DNA of 64,000 bases from Microbacterium indicum DSM 19969 (GTDB lineage Bacteria; Actinomycetota; Actinomycetes; Actinomycetales; Microbacteriaceae). Below are positions 34,415-43,229 of this stretch, piece by piece. Below the pieces are notes generated by a model. The model did no database searches and was not told the origin of the DNA. It saw only the letters and a list, made by a program, of their open reading frames with translations. Every line of letters starts with the position of its first letter. Positions within the stretch are counted from its first letter, which is position 1. A program made the translations under genes and the position numbers. The DNA lies in contig NZ_AULR01000002.1 in assembly GCF_000422385.1 (NCBI RefSeq), positions 372,001 through 436,000 of the forward strand, in the 5' to 3' direction.

Positions 34415-34819
34415 TCAGTTCTTCTTGTCGTCCTCGTCGTCGCGGCGCTCGGCCGCGTCGTCGCCCGGAAGCTCGTCCTCGGTGCGGGAGTCCTCGATGA
34501 GGTCGTCGCCGGGGATCTGCTCCTCGGCCTCCTCGGGCTCGACGAGCGCGTCGGGGTCGAGGACGACCGTCTGCGCGTGGACCTGGACCTCGACGCCCGG
34601 CGCGATCTCGACGACGGCGCGCTTGGTGAGGTCCTCGGGGTCGAACTCGACGAGAGTGCCGTAGAGACCCGAGCGGGTCATGACCGCGGTGCCGGGGACG
34701 AGAGACGCCTGGCGCTTCTCCTCGTCGGCCTGGGCCTTCTTGCGGCGGCGGCTCGAGGACCAGAACATGAAGACGAGCAGCGCCGCTGCGACGACGAGGA
34801 GGATGATATCCGGGGACAT
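34415..34819 (-). CDS. yajC: preprotein translocase subunit YajC
   Basis: YajC is the small partner of SecDF. The 134-residue protein has one transmembrane helix at residues 4-20 (DIILLVVAAALLVFMFW), then the conserved RRRKKAQADEEKRQASLVPGT region and the GLYGTLVEFD motif. It has a long acidic tail (PEEAEEQIPGDD through ERRDDEDDKKN) that is longer than in Escherichia coli. It is first in yajC-secD-secF. Confidence 0.93.
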   Translation of the reverse strand: MSPDIILLVVAAALLVFMFWSSSRRRKKAQADEEKRQASLVPGTAVMTRSGLYGTLVEFDPEDLTKRAVVEIAPGVEVQVHAQTVVLDPDALVEPEEAEEQIPGDDLIEDSRTEDELPGDDAAERRDDEDDKKN

Positions 34820-34903
34820 GGGGCGGGGAGGGCCTTTCGTCGGGAGGAATCGCGCGGGAGACTCCGCGGAATGAGGGCGCGTCGGGGCGCGCGCATCTCA
34901 CCG

Positions 34904-34909
34904 ATCATA
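34904..34909 (-). promoter_or_regulatory. -10 element (TATGAT) of yajC-secDF
   Basis: TATGAT on the minus strand is the strongest -10 in the 100-base gap between ruvB and yajC. It would give a leader of about 80 bases. Confidence 0.5.
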
Positions 34910-34919
34910 GGCCATCGAT

Positions 34920-35927
34920 TCAAGCGATCCCGTCGGGCACCGGCACCCCGAGATGCGCGTACGCCTCGGGCGTCGCGACGCGTCCGCGTGGCGTGCGGCT
35001 GAGGAAGCCGATCCGGACGAGGTACGGCTCGACGACGCTCTCGACGGTGTCGGCCTCCTCTCCGACCGCGACCGCGAGCGTCGACAGCCCGACGGGGCCC
35101 CCGCGGAAGCGCCGCACGACGGCGTCGAGCACGGCGCGGTCGAGCCGGTCGAGGCCGATGGCGTCGACGTCGTACAGATCGAGAGCGGCGCGGACGCCGT
35201 CGAGCGTCACCTCTCCCCCGTGCACGAGCGACCAGTCGCGCACGCGCCGGAGGAGCCGGTTCGCGATGCGGGGCGTTCCCCGCGAGCGCCGCGCGATCTC
35301 GCCGCGCTGCGCGCCGTCGAGCCCCACCCCGAGGACCGAGGCCGAGCGGTCGACGACCTGCTCGAGCTCCGCCGCGTCGTAGAACTCGAGGTGGGCCGTG
35401 AAGCCGAAGCGGTCGCGGAGCGGGTTCGGCAGCATGCCCGAGCGCGTCGTGGCGCCCACGAGCGTGAAGGGGGCGAGGTCGAGCGGGATGCTCGTCGCGC
35501 CCGCACCCTTGCCGACCATGATGTCGATCCGGAAGTCCTCCATCGCGAGGTAGAGCATCTCCTCCGCCGAGCGCGCCATGCGGTGGATCTCGTCGATGAA
35601 CAGCACCTCGCCCGGCGTGAGGCTCGAGAGCAGCGCCGCGAGGTCTCCCGCGTGCTGGATCGCCGGGCCGCTCGAGAGCCGGAGCGGCGCTTCGGCCTCG
35701 TGCGCGACGATCATCGCGAGCGTCGTCTTGCCGAGCCCGGGGGGACCCGCGAGCAGGATGTGGTCGGCCGGGCGGCGCTGGATCCGCGCGGCCTCGAGGA
35801 GCAGCTGCAGCTGCCCGCGCACCTTGTGCTGGCCGACGAAGGCGTCGAGACTCTGGGGACGGAGCGCGCCCTCGACGGCGAGCTCGGCGTCGCCCTGCGC
35901 CGCGGAGGACGTCGCGTCGTCAGCCAC
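34920..35927 (-). CDS. ruvB: Holliday junction branch migration ATPase RuvB
   Basis: RuvB hexamers drive branch migration with RuvA. The 335-residue protein has Walker [10 protein letters not shown], Walker [10 protein letters not shown], sensor 1 GATTRSGML, the arginine-finger region LRDRFGF and the C-terminal winged helix ([17 protein letters not shown]). I start at GTG 35927 ([13 protein letters not shown]), 8 bases inside the end of ruvA, and not at a longer form that would overlap further. Confidence 0.96.
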   Translation of the reverse strand: MADDATSSAAQGDAELAVEGALRPQSLDAFVGQHKVRGQLQLLLEAARIQRRPADHILLAGPPGLGKTTLAMIVAHEAEAPLRLSSGPAIQHAGDLAALLSSLTPGEVLFIDEIHRMARSAEEMLYLAMEDFRIDIMVGKGAGATSIPLDLAPFTLVGATTRSGMLPNPLRDRFGFTAHLEFYDAAELEQVVDRSASVLGVGLDGAQRGEIARRSRGTPRIANRLLRRVRDWSLVHGGEVTLDGVRAALDLYDVDAIGLDRLDRAVLDAVVRRFRGGPVGLSTLAVAVGEEADTVESVVEPYLVRIGFLSRTPRGRVATPEAYAHLGVPVPDGIA

Positions 35928-36540
35928 GCTCGCCCGCCTTCTGCGCGGGGCCGAGCGCCGCGAGCGTGAGGCGCAGGAGCGTCTGGACCGAGCCACGGTC
36001 GGCCTCGGACGCGCCCTCGGCCGCCGTCGTGACGGCCTCGGCGGCGACGCGCTCGGGCCAGCCGAGGCCCGCGACCGCGAGGATCACCTGGTCGACGACC
36101 GCGGGGGCCGCATGGGCGACGGGCGCCTGCGCCGGTGCCGCGGCGTGGATCCGCCCCTGCAGCTGCACCGCGATGAGCTTCGCCGTCTTGGGGCCGATGC
36201 CCGACACCTTGCGGAAGGGCTTGTCGTCCTCGGCCGCGACCGCGTCGGCGATCTGATCGATCGTCATGCCCGCGAGCACGCCGAGCGCCGACTTCGGTCC
36301 GACGCCGCTCACGCCGAGGAGCGTGCCGAAGACCTCGAGCTCGTCGCGCGACGCGAAGCCGTAGAGGCTCATGGCGTCCTCGCGCACGATCATCGACGTG
36401 TGCAGGAAGAGCTCGGCTCCCTCGCGCGCCGTGTGGGCGACGTCGGGCGTGACGGCGACGTGGAACCCGACGCCCGACACCTCGAGGACGACGTGGTCGG
36501 CTGACGCGTGGAGGACGGTGCCGCGGAGGGAGGAGATCAC
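35920..36540 (-). CDS. ruvA: Holliday junction branch migration protein RuvA
   Basis: RuvA holds the four-way junction and recruits RuvB. The 206-residue protein begins [21 protein letters not shown] (OB fold), has two helix-hairpin-helix motifs ([16 protein letters not shown] and [16 protein letters not shown]), an Ala/Pro-rich linker and the small domain III that contacts RuvB. It starts at GTG, 9 bases after ruvC. Confidence 0.95.
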   Translation of the reverse strand: MISSLRGTVLHASADHVVLEVSGVGFHVAVTPDVAHTAREGAELFLHTSMIVREDAMSLYGFASRDELEVFGTLLGVSGVGPKSALGVLAGMTIDQIADAVAAEDDKPFRKVSGIGPKTAKLIAVQLQGRIHAAAPAQAPVAHAAPAVVDQVILAVAGLGWPERVAAEAVTTAAEGASEADRGSVQTLLRLTLAALGPAQKAGERG

Positions 36541-36549
36541 CCCACGAGC

Positions 36550-37137
36550 CTAGCGGCGAGTTCGTACGGATGTTCGAGCGACACGCGCCGTGCGCTTCTC
36601 GGCCGCGGCCCACGCCTGCTGGGCGGGCGTCAGGGCCGCCCCCGGCGCGGCGGAGGCCGCTCCCCCGCGCCATGCGTGGCAGAGCGCGATCGCGAGGGCG
36701 TCGGCCGCGTCGGCCGGCTTCGGGATCTCGGCGAGTCCAAGCACGCGGGCGACCATGTGCTGCACCTGCGCCTTGTCGGCGGAGCCGTAGCCCGTGATCG
36801 CCGCCTTGACCTCGCTCGGCGTGTGCGTCGCGGTCGGCAGGCCGCGCTCCGCCGCGAGCATGAGCGCGACGCCCGACGCCTGCGCCGTCCCCATGACCGA
36901 GGCCACGTTGTGCTGCGCGAAGACCCGCTCGACGGCGACGACCTCGGGCGCGTGCTCCTCGAGGACCTCGCGGATCCCCCGCGCGATCGTCGCGAGGCGG
37001 TCGCCGACGGGGGCGTCGATCGGCGAGCGGACGACGCCGACGTGGACGAGCGTCGCGGAGCGGTCGGGGGCGACGTCGACGACCCCGATCCCGCAGCGCG
37101 TCAGGCCGGGGTCGATGCCGAGGACGCGCAGGGTCAT
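36550..37137 (-). CDS. ruvC: crossover junction endodeoxyribonuclease RuvC
   Basis: RuvC resolves Holliday junctions by symmetric nicking. The 195-residue protein carries all four acidic catalytic positions: Asp in [11 protein letters not shown], Glu in [10 protein letters not shown], and two Asp in [30 protein letters not shown] is also conserved. The C-terminus extends as a basic tail of about 25 residues ([16 protein letters not shown]) that could add DNA contact. It is first in ruvC-ruvA-ruvB and appears to be leaderless. Confidence 0.96.
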   Translation of the reverse strand: MTLRVLGIDPGLTRCGIGVVDVAPDRSATLVHVGVVRSPIDAPVGDRLATIARGIREVLEEHAPEVVAVERVFAQHNVASVMGTAQASGVALMLAAERGLPTATHTPSEVKAAITGYGSADKAQVQHMVARVLGLAEIPKPADAADALAIALCHAWRGGAASAAPGAALTPAQQAWAAAEKRTARVARTSVRTRR

Positions 37138-37144
37138 GCCCCCA

Positions 37145-37150
37145 ACGCTA
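37145..37150 (-). promoter_or_regulatory. leaderless promoter of ruvC (-10 TAGCGT)
   Basis: TAGCGT on the minus strand lies 7 bases before the ruvC ATG. Its first base is also the last base of the yebC terminator stem. Confidence 0.55.
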
Positions 37151-37189
37151 ATCGCCCCGCGGGTCCGAAAGCGGATCCGCGGGGCGATT
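37150..37189 (-). terminator. terminator after yebC
   Basis: Arms of 17 bases (37150-37166 and 37173-37189, pairing AATCGCCCCGCGG with CCGCGGGGCGATT and TCC with GGA, one imperfect pair) and a 6-base loop lie 13 bases after the yebC stop. The hairpin ends directly on the ruvC -10. Confidence 0.7.
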
Positions 37190-37202
37190 CGGCAAGACCG
37201 TC

Positions 37203-37964
37203 CTACTCGTCGTCCTCGGCGAGCTCGGCCTGGACCTCGTCCGAGATGTCGACGTTCGAGAAGACGTTCTGGACGTCGTCGCTGTCCTCGAGCGCGTCGA
37301 TCAGGCGGAAGACCTTGCGGGCCGTCTCGGCGTCGGCCGGGACCTTGAGGTTCGCGACGAACTCGGCGTCGGCCGAGTCGTACTCGATGCCGGCCTCGAC
37401 GAGGGCCGTGCGGACCGCGACCATGTCGCTCGCCTCGGTGACGACCTCGAAGCCGTCGGGAACGGCCTCGATCTCCTGCGCGCCGGCCTCGAGAGCGGCC
37501 ATCATGACGTCGTCCTCCGTCGTGCCCTCGCCGGGGACGACGATGACCCCCTTGCGCTCGAAGTTGAACGAGACGCTGCCGGGGTCGGCCATGTTGCCGC
37601 CGTTGCGCGACACGATCGTGCGCACCTCGGCCGCCGCGCGGTTCTTGTTGTCGGTGAGGCACTCGATGAGGACGGCGACGCCGCCCGCGGCGTAGGCCTC
37701 GTACATGATCGTCGTGTACTCGACGGCCTCGCCGCCGATGCCGGCGCCGCGCTTGATCGCGCGCTCGATGTTGTCCTTCGGGACCGAGGTTTTCTTCGCC
37801 TTGAGGACGGCGTCGAACAGCGTCGGGTTCCCGGACTCGTCGGGGCCGCCCATGCGGGCCGCGACCTCGATGTTCTTGATGAGCTTCGCCCACGACTTGG
37901 CGCGCTTCGCGTCGATCGCGGCCTTCTTGTGCTTCGTCGTGGCCCATTTGGAGTGACCGGACAT
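37203..37964 (-). CDS. YebC/PmpR family protein
   Basis: A 253-residue member of the YebC/TACO1 family. The N-terminus [20 protein letters not shown] and the segments [12 protein letters not shown] and [20 protein letters not shown] are diagnostic. The family was annotated as transcriptional regulators; more recent work links it to translation of proline-rich stretches, alongside EF-P. It precedes ruvCAB, as in most bacteria. AAGGAG stands before the ATG. Confidence 0.95.
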   Translation of the reverse strand: MSGHSKWATTKHKKAAIDAKRAKSWAKLIKNIEVAARMGGPDESGNPTLFDAVLKAKKTSVPKDNIERAIKRGAGIGGEAVEYTTIMYEAYAAGGVAVLIECLTDNKNRAAAEVRTIVSRNGGNMADPGSVSFNFERKGVIVVPGEGTTEDDVMMAALEAGAQEIEAVPDGFEVVTEASDMVAVRTALVEAGIEYDSADAEFVANLKVPADAETARKVFRLIDALEDSDDVQNVFSNVDISDEVQAELAEDDE

Positions 37965-38039
37965 GAATCTCCTTGTAGAACTCGTGCGCCGCGCATCTCC
38001 GGGCGCGCGTCGGCGCCGAGCGCCGCGGGACTTCCGACC

Positions 38040-38045
38040 ATCCTA
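38040..38045 (-). promoter_or_regulatory. -10 element (TAGGAT) of yebC
   Basis: TAGGAT on the minus strand, 75 bases before the yebC ATG, in the gap after the L,D-transpeptidase gene. Confidence 0.4.
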
Positions 38046-38062
38046 CGCGGCGGCGGCGCCCG

Positions 38063-38962
38063 CTACGCGTCGGCGCCGTGGACGTAGACCGGCGTGCCGA
38101 GCGGCAGCTGCGCGATGCGGTCGATCGCCTCAGCGCCGAGGCGCAGGCAGCCGTTCGAGATCGCCCCCTCGTGCGCGTCGTGGTAGTGGAACGCGATCGT
38201 CGCCTGATCCTGGCCGTCGAAGCCCGCGAGAGTCGGCGACTGCACCGACAGGTACACCATCGGGTGGCCGCGGGTGTAGTCGAACGCGACGGTCTCGTTG
38301 AGCATGATGAACGAGCGACCGACCGCGGTGGGGGTGGCCGCGGCGCCCCACGCGAACGGCCCCGCGACGGCCTCGCGCTCCCCCGCCCCCGAGATCGCGA
38401 TCGTGCCGGCCGCGAGGTCGACGTCGACGCGGTGCGCGTTCTCGGTCACCGCGACGTCGCCGGCCCGCACCCACCCGATCGCCTGCGAGGGATCCCCGCT
38501 CCCCGGCAGTCCCTGCCGGCCGGCGACGAGCACCTTCAGCCAGTGCTCCTGCCTCTCGACGACGGGCACCGTCGTGCCGCCGTACCGCTGTTCACGCGGC
38601 AGGACCGCGACCGGGTCGCCTCCCGGCTCCGCGAAGACGGGCGCCGCATCGCCAGACGCCTGCGCGACGAGCCCCGTCGGATCGCCGAAGGGATCGTCGT
38701 CTGTCGGAAGACCGGGAATCACGGAGAAGACCTCGGTCGCGGGCAGCCCGGCGACGTCGTACGTCGCGTCGTCCGCCGGGTAGCCGGCCTGCGTGGGCGA
38801 CGGCGACGGGGAGGGCGCGGGCTCCGCCGCGGGCGCGGGCGTCGCATCGGCGGCGCGCCCCGCCGGCGCCGGCCAGAGCGCCACGGCGGTCACGGCGGCG
38901 GCCGCCGCGACGAGAGCGGCGGCGATGATCGTCACGGAGCGACGCAGGCGTCTGTCTGGCAT
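38063..38962 (-). CDS. L,D-transpeptidase (YkuD family), exported
   Basis: A 299-residue exported enzyme with an N-terminal membrane anchor or uncleaved signal ([21 protein letters not shown], about 10-30), an Ala/Pro/Ser linker, a small SH3-like central domain (about 105-180, with [10 protein letters not shown] and [12 protein letters not shown]) and a C-terminal YkuD domain with the catalytic motif [15 protein letters not shown], including the nucleophilic cysteine. Such enzymes form 3-3 cross-links or attach proteins to peptidoglycan. It is divergent from pdxY with only 26 bases between the starts. Confidence 0.88.
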   Translation of the reverse strand: MPDRRLRRSVTIIAAALVAAAAAVTAVALWPAPAGRAADATPAPAAEPAPSPSPSPTQAGYPADDATYDVAGLPATEVFSVIPGLPTDDDPFGDPTGLVAQASGDAAPVFAEPGGDPVAVLPREQRYGGTTVPVVERQEHWLKVLVAGRQGLPGSGDPSQAIGWVRAGDVAVTENAHRVDVDLAAGTIAISGAGEREAVAGPFAWGAAATPTAVGRSFIMLNETVAFDYTRGHPMVYLSVQSPTLAGFDGQDQATIAFHYHDAHEGAISNGCLRLGAEAIDRIAQLPLGTPVYVHGADA

Positions 38963-38988
38963 AGGTCAATCGGTGGCATGATCGGGGG

Positions 38989-39840
38989 ATGCGCATTCTC
39001 TCCATACAGTCTGCCGTGGCATACGGCCACGCGGGCAACTCCGCCGCGGTCTTCCCGATGCAGCGCATCGGCGTCGACGTGCTCCCCGTCTCCACCGTCA
39101 ACTTCTCGAACCACACGGGGTACGGCGCGTGGCGCGGCCCGGTCATGGATCCTCGCGACGTCGCCGACGTCATCACGGGCGTCGAGGAGCGCGGCGCGTT
39201 CCCGACGCTCGACGCCGTCCTGAGCGGATACCAGGGCTCCGAGGGCATCGCCGACGTCATCGTCGACGCCGTCGCCCGCGTCAAGGTGCAGAACCCCGGG
39301 GCGCTCTACGCCTGCGACCCCGTCATGGGCAACGCGAAGTCGGGCTGCTTCGTGGCCCCGGCGATCCCCGACCTGCTGCGCGACAGGGTCGTGCCGGTGG
39401 CCGACATCATCACGCCGAACCAGTTCGAGCTCGGCTACCTCACGGGCACGGCGCCCGACACGATCGAGTCGACCCTCGCGTCGGCCGACCTCGCGCGCGC
39501 CATGGGGCCGGACACGATCCTCGTGACGAGCGTCGAGCGGCCGGACCGCGAAGAGGGCACGATCGAGATGATGGCTGTCACGGGCGAGGGCGCGTGGGTC
39601 GTCACCACTCCTCACCTGCCGATGAAGGCGAACGGATCAGGCGACGTCACGGCGGCGCTGTTCACGGCGCACTTCGCGCGCACGCGCGACGCGGCCGACT
39701 CCCTCGCCCGCACGGCTTCGAGCGTCTACGGCCTACTCGAGCGGACGCACGCGGCAGGCGCGAAGGAGCTCCTCCTCGTCGAGGCGCAGGAGCACTACGC
39801 GCACCCCGCGATGGAGTTCGCGGCGCGCCGGGTCCGCTAG
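38989..39840 (+). CDS. pdxY: pyridoxal kinase PdxY
   Basis: PdxY phosphorylates pyridoxal in the vitamin B6 salvage path. The 283-residue ribokinase-fold protein starts MRILSIQSAVAYGHAGNSAA, has TPNQFELGYLTG and the catalytic MKANGSGDVTAALF with its aspartate base. GGGGG lies right before the ATG. The next gene on the opposite strand is the B6 regulator pdxR, and the two stops overlap in one CTAG. Confidence 0.94.
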   Translation: MRILSIQSAVAYGHAGNSAAVFPMQRIGVDVLPVSTVNFSNHTGYGAWRGPVMDPRDVADVITGVEERGAFPTLDAVLSGYQGSEGIADVIVDAVARVKVQNPGALYACDPVMGNAKSGCFVAPAIPDLLRDRVVPVADIITPNQFELGYLTGTAPDTIESTLASADLARAMGPDTILVTSVERPDREEGTIEMMAVTGEGAWVVTTPHLPMKANGSGDVTAALFTAHFARTRDAADSLARTASSVYGLLERTHAAGAKELLLVEAQEHYAHPAMEFAARRVR

Positions 39841-41153
39841 ACCGCGTCGATCGCGTCGCGCAGGGCGTCCGCGAGGGCGCCCTGCTCCGCGTCCGAGAGA
39901 CGATGCGCCGTGATCCGCAGGTGGCGCGACGGATCCCGGTCGGCGACGCGGAACTCGTCGCCGGGACGCGCGCGCCATCCGCGTCGCGCCAGCGCGCCCG
40001 CGACGGCGTCGGCGGGTCGGCCGACGTCGACCCAGACCGTCAGCCCTTCGCCGGGCTCGGCCGCGATCCCGCGCTCCGCGAGCGCCGCGGCGAAGGCGGC
40101 GTTCCTTCGCGCGTAGTGGTCGCCAGCCGCGGCGATCTCGCCCCCGGATCCCGCGAGCTGCGCGTGCGCCAGGCGCTGCAGGAGGTGGCTCACCCAGGTC
40201 GTGCCGGGGCTCAGCCGCTCGGCGAGCCGGGCCGCCGTGTGCTCGTCGCTCGCGACGATCGCCAGCGACATGTCGGGGCCCAGGAACTTCGACACCGAGC
40301 GCACGAGGGCGTAGCGCCGATGCCCCGGCCCGACGAGGGACCGATACGGCGCGTGCGAGAGCAGCGAGAAGTGGTCGTCGGCGATCACGAGCGCGTACGG
40401 GTGATCCGCGAGCACGTCCCGAAGCTCGGACGCCCGGCGCTCCGTGAGCGTCGCCCCCGTGGGGTTCTGCGCGCGGGGTGTGACGACGACGGCGCGCGCG
40501 CCCGCCTCGAGGGCGGCGCGGAGGCCGTCGGGCGTCATGCCCTCCCCGTCGACGGCGACCGCGATCGGCCGGTAGCCGGCGAGCCGCACGGTGCGGATCG
40601 TCGCGAGGAAGCCGGGATCCTCGACCGCGACGGCGTCGTCGCGCGCCAGCGCCTGCGCGAGGAGCCGCTCGACGGCGTCAAAGGAGCCGTTCGTGATCGT
40701 CAGGCGGAAGCCGGCGGGCACGTCGGGCCCCATCCACGCGCCGGCCCACTCCTCGAGCCCCGCGTCGATGACGGGCTCGCCGTACAGGACCGGTCGCCCG
40801 ACGATGCCCGTGAGCGCCGCCGACGCGTCGGGGATGAGTGACGGGTCGGGGTTCCCCGCCGCGACGTCGCGCAGGTCGCTCGCCGGCGCGAAGCCCTCCT
40901 CGGGCACCGAGCTCACCCCCGTGACGCGGGTGCCGCCGCGGCCGCGCGACGCGACGAGGCCCGCCTGGGCGAGCTGCCGGTACGCGGCGACGACGGTGTT
41001 GCGGTTGACGCCGATCTCGTCGGCGAGCGCCCGCACGGGCGGCAGGGCGTCGCCGGTCGCGAGCACGCCGCGCTCGATCAGGGCGCGGAGATCCGCGGCG
41101 ATCGAGACGGCCGTGCGTCCGGTGATCGCGAGCGCGGGGACCTGATCCGTCAT
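39837..41153 (-). CDS. pdxR: PdxR, MocR/GntR-type regulator of vitamin B6 synthesis
   Basis: The 438-residue protein joins an N-terminal GntR winged helix-turn-helix ([25 protein letters not shown]) to an aminotransferase-like fold that binds PLP (lysine in [11 protein letters not shown]). PdxR proteins sense PLP and activate pdxST. I start at [14 protein letters not shown] (41153); the frame is open 45 codons further but that would cover the pdxS promoter. It is divergent from pdxS with 40 bases between the starts, the classical arrangement. Confidence 0.9.
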   Translation of the reverse strand: MTDQVPALAITGRTAVSIAADLRALIERGVLATGDALPPVRALADEIGVNRNTVVAAYRQLAQAGLVASRGRGGTRVTGVSSVPEEGFAPASDLRDVAAGNPDPSLIPDASAALTGIVGRPVLYGEPVIDAGLEEWAGAWMGPDVPAGFRLTITNGSFDAVERLLAQALARDDAVAVEDPGFLATIRTVRLAGYRPIAVAVDGEGMTPDGLRAALEAGARAVVVTPRAQNPTGATLTERRASELRDVLADHPYALVIADDHFSLLSHAPYRSLVGPGHRRYALVRSVSKFLGPDMSLAIVASDEHTAARLAERLSPGTTWVSHLLQRLAHAQLAGSGGEIAAAGDHYARRNAAFAAALAERGIAAEPGEGLTVWVDVGRPADAVAGALARRGWRARPGDEFRVADRDPSRHLRITAHRLSDAEQGALADALRDAIDAV

Positions 41154-41180
41154 CCGGATCAGCCTACGGCTCGCGCCTGC

Positions 41181-41202
41181 TATCTTTTGGCCTATGACAA
41201 AA
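41181..41202 (+). promoter_or_regulatory. pdxST promoter and possible PdxR operator
   Basis: TATCTT (41181-41186) is a -10 ending 7 bases before the pdxS ATG, so the mRNA is leaderless. TTTTG (41185-41189) and CAAAA (41198-41202) form an inverted repeat that spans the start codon. Only 40 bases separate pdxR and pdxS, so PdxR must act here. Confidence 0.5.
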
Positions 41203-42093
41203 ACTGCAGAGCCCACGACGGGGACGGATCGCGTCAAGCGCGGCCTGGCAGAGATGCTGAAGGGCGGCGTCATTATGGACGTCGTCACACCCGATCAGGC
41301 GCGGGTCGCCGAGGACGCGGGGGCGGTCGCCGTCATGGCACTCGAGCGCGTTCCCGCGGACATCCGCGCGCAGGGAGGCGTGGCGCGCATGAGCGACCCC
41401 GACCTCATCGACGGGATCGTCGAGGCCGTGTCGATCCCCGTCATGGCGAAGGCGCGCATCGGCCACTTCGTCGAGGCGCAGGTGCTGCAGGCGCTCGGGG
41501 TCGACTTCGTCGACGAGTCCGAGGTGCTCTCCCCCGCCGACTACGCGAACCACATCGACAAGAGGCCCTTCGAGGTGCCCTTCGTGTGCGGCGCGACGAA
41601 CCTCGGCGAGGCGCTGCGCCGCATCACCGAGGGCGCGGCCATGATCCGCTCCAAGGGCGAGGCCGGAACGGGCGACGTCTCGGAGGCGACGCGCCACATC
41701 CGGCAGATCTCTTCCGAGATCCGCGCGCTCGCGTCCAAGAGCGACGACGAGCTCTACGTCGCGGCGAAGGAGCTGCAGGCGCCCTACGAGCTCGTCGTCG
41801 AGGTCGCCCGCTCCGGGTCGCTGCCCGTCGTGCTCTTCACGGCGGGCGGGGTCGCGACGCCGGCCGACGCCGCGATGATGATGCAGCTCGGCGCGGACGG
41901 GGTCTTCGTCGGATCCGGGATCTTCCGCTCGGGCGACCCCGCCGCGCGGGCCCGGGCGATCGTCCGCGCGACGACCTTCTTCGACGATCCCGCCGTGGTC
42001 GCCGACGTCTCGCGCGGGCTCGGCGAGGCGATGGTCGGCATCAGCGTCGCCGACCTGCCCGCACCCCACCGCCTCGCCGAGCGCGGATGGTGA
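41194..42093 (+). CDS. pdxS: pyridoxal 5'-phosphate synthase subunit PdxS
   Basis: PdxS builds PLP from ribose 5-phosphate, glyceraldehyde 3-phosphate and ammonia delivered by PdxT. The 299-residue protein has [20 protein letters not shown] near the N-terminus (first lysine), the Schiff-base lysine in [14 protein letters not shown] and the phosphate site [14 protein letters not shown]. The pdxT gene overlaps its end. Confidence 0.98.
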   Translation: MTKTAEPTTGTDRVKRGLAEMLKGGVIMDVVTPDQARVAEDAGAVAVMALERVPADIRAQGGVARMSDPDLIDGIVEAVSIPVMAKARIGHFVEAQVLQALGVDFVDESEVLSPADYANHIDKRPFEVPFVCGATNLGEALRRITEGAAMIRSKGEAGTGDVSEATRHIRQISSEIRALASKSDDELYVAAKELQAPYELVVEVARSGSLPVVLFTAGGVATPADAAMMMQLGADGVFVGSGIFRSGDPAARARAIVRATTFFDDPAVVADVSRGLGEAMVGISVADLPAPHRLAERGW

Positions 42094-42671
42094 CGACGGT
42101 CGGGGTGCTCGCGCTGCAGGGCGGCGTCCGCGAGCACGTCCGAATGCTCGAGAGTCTCGGTGCGCGCGTCTCGCGGGTCCGCCGCCCCGAGGACCTCGAG
42201 CGGATCGACGGGATCCTCCTGCCCGGCGGCGAGTCGACCGTGATCGACAGGCTCGCACGCTCCTTCGGGCTGCGGGATCCGCTCGTCGCGCGCCTGCGCG
42301 CGGGGCTCCCGGCATTCGGCACGTGCGCGGGCATGATCCTTCTCGCCGACCGCCTCGCGGACGGCGCGGCGGGCCAGCGGACCTTCGGCGGGCTCGACGT
42401 CACGGTGAGGCGGAACGCGTTCGGCGGACAAGCCGCGTCGTTCGACGCCCTGCTCGACGCGCCCGCGATCGGCCCCGGCCCCGTCGCAGCGACCTTCATC
42501 CGCGCCCCGATCGTCGCGGATCCGGGGTCGGCCGACGTCCTCGCGTCACTCCCCGACGGGCGCGTCGTGGCCGTCGAGCAGGGTCCGATCCTCGCGGCGG
42601 CGTTCCATCCCGAGCTCACGGGCGAGGACCGCCTGCACCGGCGCTTCCTCGCCCGCGCGCGGGCCGCGTGA
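42087..42671 (+). CDS. pdxT: pyridoxal 5'-phosphate synthase glutaminase subunit PdxT
   Basis: PdxT hydrolyses glutamine and channels ammonia to PdxS. The 194-residue class I glutaminase has the nucleophile in [20 protein letters not shown], and the His-Glu pair in [14 protein letters not shown]. Start choice: ATG 42087 overlaps the pdxS stop by 7 bases, and the next codon GTG overlaps by 4; either is possible. The stop abuts the convergent HIT gene (TGATCA). Confidence 0.95.
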   Translation: MVTTVGVLALQGGVREHVRMLESLGARVSRVRRPEDLERIDGILLPGGESTVIDRLARSFGLRDPLVARLRAGLPAFGTCAGMILLADRLADGAAGQRTFGGLDVTVRRNAFGGQAASFDALLDAPAIGPGPVAATFIRAPIVADPGSADVLASLPDGRVVAVEQGPILAAAFHPELTGEDRLHRRFLARARAA

Positions 42672-43229
42672 TCAGGCGGGCCAGGCCCCCGCGATCGCCT
42701 CGCGCACCTCGCCGAGCAGCTGCGGGAGCGCCTTCGTCCTCCCGATGATCGGGAAGAAGTTCGCGTCGCTCTTCCACCGCGGCACGATGTGCTGGTGGAG
42801 GTGCTCCTCGACGCCGGCGCCCGCGACCTCGCCCTGGTTCATGCCGATGTTGAAGCCGTCGCAGCGCGAGGTCTCGCGCAGGACGCGCATCGCGACCTGC
42901 GTCAGGTACGCGATCTCGGCCGTCTCCTCGGACGTCGCCTCGTCGTAGAGCCCGACGTGGCGGTACGGGCACACGAGCAGGTGGCCCGAGTTGTACGGGA
43001 AGAGGTTCAGCAGGACGAAGGCGTGCTCGCCGCGGTGGACGATGAGGCCGTCGGCGTCGCTCTTCCCCGGGGCCGCGCAGAACGGGCACCCCGATCCGCG
43101 GTTCGCATCGGCCCCCGCGTTGATGTAGGCCATGCGGTGGGGCGTCCACAGGCGCTGGAACGCGTCCGGGACGCCCCCGCCCGCGCTCTCGGGTTCGAGC
43201 TGCGCGAACTCCTCGCCGGGGCTCGTCAC
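42672..43229 (-). CDS. HIT-domain protein, probable AP4A phosphorylase/hydrolase
   Basis: A 185-residue histidine-triad hydrolase with the triad [10 protein letters not shown] and the zinc-type pair CPFCAAPG near residue 48. Actinobacterial homologues beside thrS are usually annotated as Ap4A phosphorylases, which remove dinucleotide tetraphosphates formed as side products by aminoacyl-tRNA synthetases; co-transcription with thrS fits that. The GTG start overlaps the thrS stop (GTGA). Confidence 0.88.
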   Translation of the reverse strand: MTSPGEEFAQLEPESAGGGVPDAFQRLWTPHRMAYINAGADANRGSGCPFCAAPGKSDADGLIVHRGEHAFVLLNLFPYNSGHLLVCPYRHVGLYDEATSEETAEIAYLTQVAMRVLRETSRCDGFNIGMNQGEVAGAGVEEHLHQHIVPRWKSDANFFPIIGRTKALPQLLGEVREAIAGAWPA

